Assembly: GCA_023391875.1 (NCBI GenBank)
Contig: JAEWAB010000006.1
Coordinates: 62,001-126,000, forward strand
Reading direction: 5' to 3'
Length of the DNA: 64,000 bases
Source of the DNA: Bacillota bacterium
GTDB lineage: Bacteria > Bacillota > Clostridia > Oscillospirales > Ruminococcaceae
In this document: positions 56,579 through 64,000 of the stretch, piece by piece
Position numbering within the stretch: position 1 is the stretch's first letter
How the letters are laid out: every line of letters begins with the position of its first letter
Position numbers and translations under genes: made by a program
Notes under the pieces: generated by a model
The model's input: the letters and a program-made list of their open reading frames with translations, nothing else
What the model was told of the DNA's origin: nothing
Database searches by the model: none

Positions 56579-57625
56579 TCATCTTCGCGTCGGCTGCCGT
56601 TTGTTTACATAGTAGTTATAGCAGCTGCCCTCGGTGGATACCATGCACGCGCCCTGCTGCGACTGCGGCGTACAGGCGGTACCGAACAACGGACATTGCG
56701 TCGGGTCGATTGCCCCTGTGAGCACCTGCGCGCAGCGGCAGTTCGGGTTGTGCTCGTGGTCGGCAAGCAGCTGTGCGCTGCCTGCGTCGAACCTGCTGTA
56801 TTCCTCCCGCAGCTGCATCCCGGAACCTTCAATGATACCCATCCCGCGCCATGCGGCGTCGCTGGGGGTGAAATATTTCTGCACGATGTGCTGGGCAAGC
56901 TCGTTCCCCTTCGCCGTTACGACCGACGGGTAGAGGTTCATCACCCGCGCCTGCCCGCGGCATTTCACCAGCGCATAGAGCGCCGCCAGTATCGGCTCGC
57001 CCTCAAAACCGGCGACGGCAAAGGGGATATGGAATTCCTGCGAAAGCCCCGTAAAGAGATCGCTGCCGGTAATGGTGCTGACGTGCCCCGGGGCAAGAAA
57101 GGCGTCAATGCCCCCCTGCTTGCGGCACACCCAGTCTATCACCTGCGGCATCGTCTTAAGGGATGTAAGCAGTTTTATATTGGTGATGCCGTTTCGGATA
57201 GCCTCCTCAAGCAGCATGGCGTAAACCGGCGTCGTGGTTTCAAACCCGACGGCGGCGAATACAAAGGTTTTGGCCTTATCGGCAGCGGCAAGCTTTAGGG
57301 TATCCATCGGCGAATACACCATGGCCACCTGCCCGCCCAAGGCTTTGGCGTCGCTGAGGCTTTGCCTGCTGCCCGCAACATGCAGCATATCGCCGAAGGT
57401 GACAACCACCGTATCCGGCTCCATACACAGCTGCAGGAGCCTGTCGATATAGGCGGTTACCGTCACGCACACCGGGCAACCGGGGCCGGAGATCAGATGA
57501 ATATTGGGCGAAAGCATCCCCTCAATGCCGCAGCGGGAGATAGCCGCCGTGTGGGTTCCGCATACCTCTATAATATTCATGTGGGGGCCGTCGTAGTTTG
57601 CCAAAAAGGCTTTATAATCTATCAC
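56579..57625 (-). CDS. hypD: Hydrogenase formation protein HypD
   Basis: 348 residues. Conserved segments NIIEVCGTHTAAISRCGIEG, HLISGPGCPVCVT, FAAVGFETTTPVYA and a C-terminal Cys-rich region (CRCAQVLTGAIDPTQCPLFG) that holds the [4Fe-4S] cluster. HypD, with HypC, carries the Fe(CN)2CO unit. It overlaps hypC by four bases. Confidence 0.95.
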   Translation of the reverse strand: MIDYKAFLANYDGPHMNIIEVCGTHTAAISRCGIEGMLSPNIHLISGPGCPVCVTVTAYIDRLLQLCMEPDTVVVTFGDMLHVAGSRQSLSDAKALGGQVAMVYSPMDTLKLAAADKAKTFVFAAVGFETTTPVYAMLLEEAIRNGITNIKLLTSLKTMPQVIDWVCRKQGGIDAFLAPGHVSTITGSDLFTGLSQEFHIPFAVAGFEGEPILAALYALVKCRGQARVMNLYPSVVTAKGNELAQHIVQKYFTPSDAAWRGMGIIEGSGMQLREEYSRFDAGSAQLLADHEHNPNCRCAQVLTGAIDPTQCPLFGTACTPQSQQGACMVSTEGSCYNYYVNKRQPTRR

Positions 57626-57834
57626 AGCGCCTCCAACTCCTCAAACAGCTCTGTGAGCATATCGCTCTCCTCCTGTGAAAGCACCTGTAGGATACAGCCC
57701 GCGTGCACCAGTACATAATCGCCCGGCTTAATGTTTACTAAGCCTGCCTGCGCCTCTACCGTATTGCCGCTGAAATCCACAACGGCCTTTGTTCCCTCTA
57801 TCGATATTACCCTTCCGGGCATTGCAACACACAT
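57622..57834 (-). CDS. hypC: Hydrogenase assembly chaperone HypC
   Basis: 70 residues, starts MCVAMPGRVISIEGTKAVVD with the obligatory Cys2, then GLVNIKPGDYVLVHAGCILQ and an acidic end. HypC binds Fe via Cys2 and passes it to the large subunit. Overlaps hypD (ATGA) and follows hypF by 49 bases. Confidence 0.94.
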   Translation of the reverse strand: MCVAMPGRVISIEGTKAVVDFSGNTVEAQAGLVNIKPGDYVLVHAGCILQVLSQEESDMLTELFEELEAL

Positions 57835-57883
57835 CTCTTATCCTTGCCTTTCCGGTTTAAGTTTTTCTATCGGCATACCGCTC

Positions 57884-60133
57884 TTATATCACTGATTCAC
57901 TCTCTGCACATAGCCACGCCTGCCCAAGGCAGATGCCCCCGTCGTTGGTGGGTACCACGCTGTTTAGGTATACCTGAAAGCCCGCCTTTTCCAGACGCTG
58001 CACACAGTCGTTTACTAACAGAAGGTTGGCAAACACGCCGCCGGTTAAAGCCACCCTATTCTCACCGCTTTGGCTACGCAGGTATATACAAACCTCAAGC
58101 ACCATCTTCGCAATCGCTAAATGAAAGCCCAGCGCCAGCGCGCGTTTATCCGCGCCGCCTAAGTAGGCCTTATAGACGGTTTGGAATAGCCCTGCCTGAT
58201 CGATTGTGATACCTGCCTCATCATAAGTAATAGCACATTGCAGCGTAAAAGGCAATAACCCTGCCTCCTCACAGGCCGCGGCGCAGTTTTCGAGGGCGAT
58301 AGCGCATTCGCCCTCAAAGGAGTTTTCGGTTTTAATCTCCAGAATGGCGCTGACTGCGTCGAACAGCCTGCCCATGCTCGAAGACCGGCTTACGTTTACC
58401 CTGTTTATCAGCGCGGCCTTGACGGTCAAAAACGCATCATCTTTATATTCCTCGCCCGCCGCGTAAAGGTAGCACTGCGCTGCAAGGGCAGCGTTCTTTG
58501 CCGCCATATCTCCCCCACAAAGCGAAATATAGTGAAGATATGCCTTTCGTTCATACGCGGTACCCTTGCAAAGTAGGAATTCCCCGCCCCAAACGGCGCC
58601 GTCCGTACCGTAGCCTGTGCCGTCAAATACCACGCCGATGCAGGAGGAAAGATCATGTTCCGCCATCACCGACGCTGCATGCGCGTGGTGGTGCTGAATC
58701 GCCACGGTTTTAATGTTTCCGCTTAACGCGAGCCGCTTGGCAAGCTGCACCGTCAGGTACCCCGGGTGCAGGTCGTGCGCAATAAGCTGCGGGTGGATGC
58801 CGAAAAGATTCTGCATATGATTAAGGCCTGCTTCATAGGCACGCGACACCGCAAAGCTTTCCATATCCCCGAAATATTGGCTTAGGTAGGCACGGTTATT
58901 CTGGTATAGGCAAAAGCCCGCTTTCAGGTCGCCGCCCATGGCAAGCACAGGCTGCTTGGCCTGTTGGGTAAGCATAATGGGTAGCGGTACGTACCCGCGG
59001 CTGCGGCGAACGAGCTGCTCTTTGCCGCACACCACCCGGGCAACGGAATCGTCGAGCGGCGTGACAATCTGCCGGAGATTGTAAAGCACCCCCGCAAGAT
59101 ACGGGGAACGAAGTGCGAGCATCTCCTCATCTTGGGTAATAATCGGCTCGGTGGTAAGATTGCCGCTCGTCATAACAAGCGGGCCACAGGCATCGGTTAA
59201 GAGCTGGTGCAGCGGCGTATAGGCCAAAAAGGCACCGATAAACCGGCTCTCGCCGCTCACACCGTTACAAAAGCTATCCGACTTGGGCTTTAATAAAACG
59301 ATTGGTCGTGCGGAAGAAAGCAGCAGGGCCTCCTCCTGCGCAGTGACCTCACAATAGCCTTTAAGTATGTCTATGCTTGGGAACATCACCGCAAAGGGCT
59401 TCTTCTCACGATGCTTTAAGAGCCTGAGCCGCTCCACCGCCTGTGTATTATCCGGCAGGCAGGCGAACTGATAGCCGCCGATTCCTTTAACGGCGAGCAC
59501 GTTTCCATCCGTTAGCAGCGCTATCGTCCTTGTCAGGGCTTCCTCCCGATGATAGGCGGCCTCGGGCAGCTGCAGAATGAGCTGCGGCCCGCAATCGTGG
59601 CAGGAGATGGTCTGGGCGTGGCAGCGACGGTTGCCCATCTGCCGATACTCCTGCGCGCAGGCATCGCACATCTCAAACTGCCGCATGGTGATATTCTCAC
59701 GGTCGTAGGGCAGCGCCTCGATAATGCTGTAGCGCGGCCCGCACGCCACACAGCTGATAAACGGGTACTGCGCGCGGCGGTCATCTTTATCGTACAGCTC
59801 CCGCCTGCAGGTCTCGCACATGGGCAGGTCGGGCGGGATCAGCGGCGTCTCACCGCTGGTAGGGCTACTGGGGACAATCACAAAGCCTGAGAACTGCTGC
59901 TCCGGCAACAGGGTTGTAATCACCTGCTGAACGCTGGCGCCCTCGGGCGGATATGACTTCAGGCGACGGACAAAATCGTCTATCGCCTGCTGTTCACCGG
60001 TTGCCGTAATCTCCACGATGCCTCCGCTGTTTTTTACGGTGCCGGTAATATTCATCTGTTGGGCGAGCCGGGCGACAAAAGGGCGGTAACCCACCCCCTG
60101 TACAATGCCCAGCACGGTAATCTGCGCGGTCAC
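57884..60133 (-). CDS. hypF: Carbamoyltransferase HypF
   Basis: 749 residues in order: acylphosphatase domain (1-88, VLGIVQGVGYRPFVARLA), two zinc-finger units (C106/C109/C128/C131 and C156/C159/C178/C181), a YrdC-like domain (about 195-380, VLAVKGIGGYQFACLPDN; REKKPFAVM), and a Kae1-like domain (about 395-749) with HHHAH (481-485). It makes carbamoyl-AMP and transfers carbamoyl to HypE. It overlaps the hypA stop by four bases. Confidence 0.95.
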   Translation of the reverse strand: MTAQITVLGIVQGVGYRPFVARLAQQMNITGTVKNSGGIVEITATGEQQAIDDFVRRLKSYPPEGASVQQVITTLLPEQQFSGFVIVPSSPTSGETPLIPPDLPMCETCRRELYDKDDRRAQYPFISCVACGPRYSIIEALPYDRENITMRQFEMCDACAQEYRQMGNRRCHAQTISCHDCGPQLILQLPEAAYHREEALTRTIALLTDGNVLAVKGIGGYQFACLPDNTQAVERLRLLKHREKKPFAVMFPSIDILKGYCEVTAQEEALLLSSARPIVLLKPKSDSFCNGVSGESRFIGAFLAYTPLHQLLTDACGPLVMTSGNLTTEPIITQDEEMLALRSPYLAGVLYNLRQIVTPLDDSVARVVCGKEQLVRRSRGYVPLPIMLTQQAKQPVLAMGGDLKAGFCLYQNNRAYLSQYFGDMESFAVSRAYEAGLNHMQNLFGIHPQLIAHDLHPGYLTVQLAKRLALSGNIKTVAIQHHHAHAASVMAEHDLSSCIGVVFDGTGYGTDGAVWGGEFLLCKGTAYERKAYLHYISLCGGDMAAKNAALAAQCYLYAAGEEYKDDAFLTVKAALINRVNVSRSSSMGRLFDAVSAILEIKTENSFEGECAIALENCAAACEEAGLLPFTLQCAITYDEAGITIDQAGLFQTVYKAYLGGADKRALALGFHLAIAKMVLEVCIYLRSQSGENRVALTGGVFANLLLVNDCVQRLEKAGFQVYLNSVVPTNDGGICLGQAWLCAESESVI

Positions 60134-60471
60134 TGAGCTTCTATACCCTCAATCTCCACCTCGGTGCCGATTTTGCTGGGCACGCCCTCGGTGCCGCATT
60201 TCGGGCACTGGTACTGCATCAGCTTGCGGGCAAACACCTCGCCGCAGCTTGGACATTGCAGCATGGCCTTGATGGGGCGAACACATACCTCGGCGCCCTC
60301 GCAAGCGGTACCCGCCGAAACCTCTTTAAAATACATGCAGATGCTGTCTGCGGAATAGCCGGAGCTTTCGCCAACCGCCAGATGAATCTTCGTCACCTTG
60401 CTTTTGCCAAGCTCCTCCGCCTTTTTAGTCGCGTAAGTAACCATATCCGCCGCTTTATGATAATCGTGCAT
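60130..60471 (-). CDS. hypA: Hydrogenase nickel-insertion protein HypA
   Basis: 113 residues. Starts MHDYHKAADMVTYATKKAEE with the nickel-binding His2, then the zinc-ribbon CPSCGEVFARKLMQYQCPKCG. HypA delivers nickel to the large subunit. ATG 60471 has AGGAG nine bases upstream; the frame reads back to 60543 through the echF end. HypB is not in this window, so it may be elsewhere. Confidence 0.93.
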   Translation of the reverse strand: MHDYHKAADMVTYATKKAEELGKSKVTKIHLAVGESSGYSADSICMYFKEVSAGTACEGAEVCVRPIKAMLQCPSCGEVFARKLMQYQCPKCGTEGVPSKIGTEVEIEGIEAQ

Positions 60472-60481
60472 AATTGTTCTC

Positions 60482-60868
60482 CTATTCTGTTTTCGTTCCC
60501 TGTGACTGAACCTTATCCTCGTCCTTGCGCGCCGCAAAAACATCCACGGTTTTAACGGCGCCGGGGGCGGTGTAGCTTCTGAGCATCGAGAGGCTGTTCT
60601 TATTGCAGCTCTCTACGCAGGATGCGCACTGTATACAGCCAAACCGCTCAATCGACCATGTTTTATCCGCACGGTTGACGGTTATCGCGCCGGTGGGGCA
60701 CTTCTTTGCGCACAGCCCACAGAACACGCAGGTATCAATATCGATGGCGATCTGCCCTCTGGTGCGCTCGGGGTAGTTGCGCGGCTGCTGCGGATACTTC
60801 CGCGTGGCGGGCTTGGAAAAAAGGTTATGCACTGCCGTTTTGGCAAAATTCATCATGTTCATAATCAA
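60482..60868 (-). CDS. echF: Ech hydrogenase subunit EchF (2x[4Fe-4S] ferredoxin-like)
   Basis: 128 residues. Two CxxCxxCxxxC motifs: CVFCGLCAKKCPTGAI (C47-C57) and CIQCASCVESCNKNSL (C78-C88). The NuoI-type subunit takes electrons from reduced ferredoxin. The start is TTG 60868 with AAGGAAGGG seven bases upstream. The tail (about 90-128) is long and acidic. Eleven bases separate it from hypA, tying the hydrogenase and maturation genes together. Confidence 0.88.
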   Translation of the reverse strand: MIMNMMNFAKTAVHNLFSKPATRKYPQQPRNYPERTRGQIAIDIDTCVFCGLCAKKCPTGAITVNRADKTWSIERFGCIQCASCVESCNKNSLSMLRSYTAPGAVKTVDVFAARKDEDKVQSQGTKTE

Positions 60869-60921
60869 ATACTTGCCCTTCCTTTGGGGTTATATAGATT
60901 ATCCTAAATATAATTTTTAGA

Positions 60922-62001
60922 CTACCTCTCGGTGCAGCTGATGCAGGGGTCGATGGTAAGAATTAAAATCGGCACATCCGCAAGCTGGCTGCCCTTGAGC
61001 GTCTCCAGCAAACCGGGCAGGTTTGCGAAGGTGGGGGTGCGCACGCGCATACGGTCTAAAAACTTGGTGCCGTTAGCCTTGATATAATAAACCGCCTCGC
61101 CTCTGGGCTGCTCCACCCGCATGAGGTATTCGCCCTGCGGGAAGCCCTTCACCGGCACAGCCACCTCACCCGTGGGTATCTTCGCCGCCACCTGCCGGAT
61201 GATGTCGATAGACTGGAAGATCTCCTGAATACGCACGTCGGTACGCGCGTAGCAGTCGCCCACGCCGCTTATAATCGGCTCAAAATCGATGTCGGGGTAC
61301 GCCGCGTAGCCCATCTTGCGGGTATCCAGCGCGATACCGCTTGCGCGCATAAACGGCCCCACCGCGCCCAAATCATGCGCCTGCTGTTTGGTTAACAGAC
61401 CTACGCCCTTTAAGCGGATACCCACCGAGTAATCGTTTAAAAAGGTTTGGGTGAGCGCTTTAAGCTCCTTCTCCATGCCGTCGAAAATCTTGATAAAGTC
61501 GGCAATCATGCCGTTATCCATATCCTTGCGCTGCCCGCCGACCTTGTTTACCGAAAAGATCACGCGCCCGCCGGTGGAGTATTCAAACATATCCAGAATC
61601 TTTTCACGGATACGCCACGACTGCATAAACAGGCTCTCGAAGCCAAAGCCGTCGGCAAGCAGGCCCAGCCACAAAAGGTGGCTGTGAATGCGCGACATCT
61701 CGCTCCACAGGGTGCGCAGGTACTTCGCACGCGGCGGAATCTCTATATTCATGATGCGTTCCACCGCCTCGCAGTAGCCCATGCCATGCATAAAGCTGCA
61801 GATGCCGCAGATACGCTCGGCTACATATACCATCTCGTTAAAGTCTTTTTTCTCAACGAGCTTTTCAAGCCCTCTGTGCACAAAGCCGATGGAGGGTATG
61901 GCCTCTACCACCTTCTCATCCTCGAGCACCAGGTCGAGATGAATCGGCTCCGGCAGAACCGGATGCTGAGGCCCAAACGGAACAACACTGCGTGTAGACA
62001 T
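60922..62001 (-). CDS. echE: Ech hydrogenase large subunit EchE
   Basis: 359 residues. The Ni ligands are RICGICSFMHG (C65, C68) and DPCISCTER at the very C-terminus (C353, C356), so this is a real [NiFe] site and not a complex I-like NuoD. The chain ends three residues after the last Cys, meaning no C-terminal extension needs removal by an endopeptidase. Family features IGFVHRGLEKLVEKKDFNEM and RIHSHLLWLGLLADG are present. Catalytic subunit for H+/H2 in the membrane complex. Confidence 0.95.
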   Translation of the reverse strand: MSTRSVVPFGPQHPVLPEPIHLDLVLEDEKVVEAIPSIGFVHRGLEKLVEKKDFNEMVYVAERICGICSFMHGMGYCEAVERIMNIEIPPRAKYLRTLWSEMSRIHSHLLWLGLLADGFGFESLFMQSWRIREKILDMFEYSTGGRVIFSVNKVGGQRKDMDNGMIADFIKIFDGMEKELKALTQTFLNDYSVGIRLKGVGLLTKQQAHDLGAVGPFMRASGIALDTRKMGYAAYPDIDFEPIISGVGDCYARTDVRIQEIFQSIDIIRQVAAKIPTGEVAVPVKGFPQGEYLMRVEQPRGEAVYYIKANGTKFLDRMRVRTPTFANLPGLLETLKGSQLADVPILILTIDPCISCTER

Positions 62002-62045
62002 GTATGATGATTCCTTTCTGGCTAAGCATTTAAAGAATGCGCCGC

Positions 62046-62399
62046 TTAAACGGTTTTCCCCTTCGATTTAAAAGGCGACTGCTCTCCTGTGCGGTAGAGG
62101 TTGCCTTTGTAGTCGGCGGTAAGCAGCGTAATCGGCACCCCGAAAAGGTCGTGAATCTCATTCTCATACAGGAATGCGGGCGCGAAGATGCTGCTGATGC
62201 TCATAAGCGTCGTGCCTTCCTCGATCTTCAGGCGCAGGCATAAAAGCTCGTATTCCTTGCCGAAGGAGTAAAGCAGCTCTACGCCATGCTCCACGGTGGT
62301 GGCGCTTATCTGCACCAGACGATAGCCTTCGTGCTTGACGCGCATCGTCTCTTCCATGAGGTTGTCAACAATGATATCTACATATAAGGTTTGGCGCAT
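62046..62399 (-). CDS. echD: Ech hydrogenase subunit EchD (NuoC-like)
   Basis: 117 residues. Matches the Complex1_30 kDa family: EYELLCLRLKIEEGTTLMSI, PAFLYENEIHDLFGVPITLL. A structural subunit of the soluble arm. Its start overlaps the echC stop (TAATG). Confidence 0.88.
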   Translation of the reverse strand: MRQTLYVDIIVDNLMEETMRVKHEGYRLVQISATTVEHGVELLYSFGKEYELLCLRLKIEEGTTLMSISSIFAPAFLYENEIHDLFGVPITLLTADYKGNLYRTGEQSPFKSKGKTV

Positions 62400-62836
62400 T
62401 ACGCATCCTCCTCCTTCATCCGTTTGCGCTTTTCATTGAGCAGCCCCACCGCCTGCACAACGCCATCGATGATGGCCTCGGGGCGGGCGGCACAGCCGGG
62501 CACATAGATGTCCACCGGCAAAACGGTGTCTGCCCCGCCAAGGATATTATAGCATTCCTTGAATATCCCGCCGTTGCAGGCGCAGATACCCACCGCGACA
62601 ACCACCTTGGGGCTCGGCATCTGCTCATATATCTGTTTTACCACCGGCTCGTTTTGATGGTTGATGCCGCCGGTAATCAGCAGTATATCCGCGTGCTTGG
62701 GGTTGCCTGTATTAATAACGCCAAAACGCTCCACATCATAAACCGGTGTCAAGCAGGCCAGCACCTCAATGTCGCAGCCGTTGCAGCTTGAACCGTCATA
62801 ATGCAAAAGCCATGGAGATTTTGCCACATTTAACAT
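62399..62836 (-). CDS. echC: Ech hydrogenase small subunit EchC (NuoB-like)
   Basis: 145 residues. Ligands for the proximal [4Fe-4S]: SSCNGCDIEVLACLTPVYDV (C18, C21), VGICACNGGIF (C85 region) and VPGCAARPEAII (C115). It passes electrons from EchF to EchE. The stop overlaps the echD start. NuoB-type length. Confidence 0.94.
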   Translation of the reverse strand: MLNVAKSPWLLHYDGSSCNGCDIEVLACLTPVYDVERFGVINTGNPKHADILLITGGINHQNEPVVKQIYEQMPSPKVVVAVGICACNGGIFKECYNILGGADTVLPVDIYVPGCAARPEAIIDGVVQAVGLLNEKRKRMKEEDA

Positions 62837-62883
62837 GTATTAACCCGTACCTTTCCAAACCTAAAACGATTGATGCTACACGA

Positions 62884-63744
62884 TTAAATAAACGACAGTA
62901 TCATCAGGTTTACCACACCGGCAACCAGCGTAACAATCCATGTAGACTTTATCATGACCTCCCACTTTACTCTTGGGAAGATATTGTCCGCCAAGATTTC
63001 GAAGTAGTAGGTAATAAGGCAAACCACTACCGCGATAAGCGCGCTCCACCAGCTGGAGTTAATGATAAACAGGCCCACCAAGCCGAGCAAAAACACGTTC
63101 TCATACCAGTGAGAAAGCTCCACCAGCGCCAGAATGTTGCCCGAAATCTCGGTGGTCAGGCCCTTTACCAGCTCCTGATGCGCATGGTGTGAGGTGCTTA
63201 GGTCAAAGGGTGACTTTCTGAATTTAATGGTAAGGATATAAACAAAGCCGACAAAGATACCCGGCAGATAAGCGATATTTGAAACGCTGCTTGTAAGGAT
63301 ATCCTTTACAGCGAAGCTGCCGCTCGACATGTAAAAGCCGATTGCAACCAGCAGCACCATCGGCTCGTAGGCCATCATCTGCACAAGCTCTCTCTGTGCG
63401 CCCAGCGTGCTATAGGGGGAGTTTGCCGAGCAGGCCGACATCATAAAGAAGATGCCCGCAAGGGTAAGGGCGAAGAAAACAAGCAGCAGGTCGCCGCCGT
63501 AAAAGAAAAGGCAGCCCGTAAATACGGTAAAGATCAAAAAGCCGGTCACCAAAAAGTTCTGCACTTGGTTAACGATTACCGACTGCTTGGAGAACAGCTT
63601 GAACAGGTCGTAAAACGGCTGTAACAGCGGAGGGCCCTGACGCCCCTGCATCCGCGCGGTGATCTTGCGGTCCAAGCCCGCGAGGAGGCCGCCGACAAGC
63701 GGTGCAAAAACCAGATAAAGCACCATGCAAACCAAAGACATCAT
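62884..63744 (-). CDS. echB: Ech hydrogenase membrane subunit EchB (NuoH-like)
   Basis: About 286 residues with eight membrane segments. NuoH-type sequence: GLLAGLDRKITARMQGRQGP (loop), PLLQPFYDLFKLFSKQSVIV, and SPFDLSTSHHAHQELVKGLT. It carries the ion channel next to the hydrogenase arm. ATG 63744 with GGGGGTG nine bases upstream follows the echA stop by one base. Confidence 0.93.
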   Translation of the reverse strand: MMSLVCMVLYLVFAPLVGGLLAGLDRKITARMQGRQGPPLLQPFYDLFKLFSKQSVIVNQVQNFLVTGFLIFTVFTGCLFFYGGDLLLVFFALTLAGIFFMMSACSANSPYSTLGAQRELVQMMAYEPMVLLVAIGFYMSSGSFAVKDILTSSVSNIAYLPGIFVGFVYILTIKFRKSPFDLSTSHHAHQELVKGLTTEISGNILALVELSHWYENVFLLGLVGLFIINSSWWSALIAVVVCLITYYFEILADNIFPRVKWEVMIKSTWIVTLVAGVVNLMILSFI

Positions 63745-63745
63745 C

Positions 63746-64000
63746 TTACACGGCACCCCCAATCGCTATGATCATCAAAACAATAAGCGCTGCAGCGGCC
63801 AGTGCTATGGAGGGCTTTAAAATCTTCTTTTCACCGAAATAGTCTTCCATATACCAGCTTGCAAGATACATCGACGTGCTGCCGCCGAATGAATTGGTAA
63901 ATTGGCGGTCGTTGCCCGTATTGGCGCCGTTCATGTAAGACATAACCACTTTATTCTTTTTACCGAAGGTAAGTACACGCACCGCAACGGGCAGAATGAC
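63746..64000 (-). CDS. echA: Ech hydrogenase subunit EchA (NuoL-like), only C-terminal 84 residues in window
   Basis: Reading frame enters from beyond the window. Seen: RVLTFGKKNKVVMSYMNGAN, SFGGSTSMYLASWYMEDYFG and a final membrane segment PSIALAAAALIVLMIIAIGG. This is the proton-pumping-type antiporter-like subunit; most of it lies to the right. Its place before echB gives the standard echABCDEF order. Confidence 0.88.
   Translation of the reverse strand, partial: VILPVAVRVLTFGKKNKVVMSYMNGANTGNDRQFTNSFGGSTSMYLASWYMEDYFGEKKILKPSIALAAAALIVLMIIAIGGAV

Overview
The window looks like chromosome of an anaerobic, spore-forming, Gram-positive Firmicute of class Clostridia; an Oscillospirales/Ruminococcaceae-like member is my inference. 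Support comes from sporulation genes (sigG, spoIIGA-sigE, yqfC, yqfD, ylbJ), HPr kinase and WhiA, a T-box leader, an oxygen/NO-protective flavodiiron protein, and an energy-converting [NiFe] hydrogenase with its maturation genes. No rRNA, CRISPR array, phage or intact transposase was seen. There is one tRNA gene.

Layout. 0-5.5 kb (minus): hprK, a PHP phosphoesterase, a ROK glucokinase, murB, rapZ and whiA (cut by the window edge), a carbon-signalling/cell-wall run behind a good sigma-A promoter. 5.6-11 kb: a 100-bp hairpin repeat, a GT4 glycosyltransferase, an FAD dehydrogenase, sigG, and small accessory genes. 11-19.3 kb (minus): the conserved yqfC-yqfD-phoH-ybeY-dgkA-era-yqzL-recO block, then mutS2; the 53-codon yqzL-like gene is easily missed. 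19.4-22.6 kb: ylbJ, a second hairpin repeat copy, a small Cys protein, a UMF1-type transporter and tRNA-Ala(GGC). 22.7-28.7 kb: accessory region (PhzF, membrane-anchored B12/radical SAM protein, soluble zinc-binding chemoreceptor, DUF2935 protein) with three copies of a second repeat and a decayed reading frame. 28.8-36.2 kb: two export modules, PadR/three DUF1048/ABC-2 and TetR/MacB-like ABC, each with a visible promoter-operator. 36.3-41.3 kb: an apparent FNR-type regulon (ferredoxin, cupin, DUF438, DUF1858, Ric, the regulator, flavodiiron FprA). 41.4-49 kb: MATE pump, O-antigen-ligase-like protein, HD protein, TcdA, a secreted Ntn hydrolase, and a GT28 glycosyltransferase with PlsY. 49-52 kb: third hairpin repeat copy, an Asn-rich small protein, a DUF4430 lipoprotein, sigE and spoIIGA. 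52-54.8 kb: a T-box leader (specifier read as Ile ATC) in front of a XRE-cupin regulator and an acyl-CoA synthetase. 54.8-64 kb (minus): echABCDEF followed by hypA, F, C, D, E and a methyltransferase.

The most interesting points: (1) two TTGAT-N4-ATCAA-type boxes, each centred exactly at -41.5 from a plausible start, in front of ric and fprA, next to an FNR-like regulator whose recognition helix fits that box; (2) an Ile T-box on an acyl-CoA synthetase, which suggests isoleucine supply from 2-methylbutyrate; (3) a three-copy, TA-flanked palindromic MITE-like element; (4) three tandem DUF1048 paralogues between a PadR regulator and an ABC-2 exporter; (5) a radical SAM/B12 enzyme carrying its own membrane domain. 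All assignments come from reading the sequence; no database search was run.
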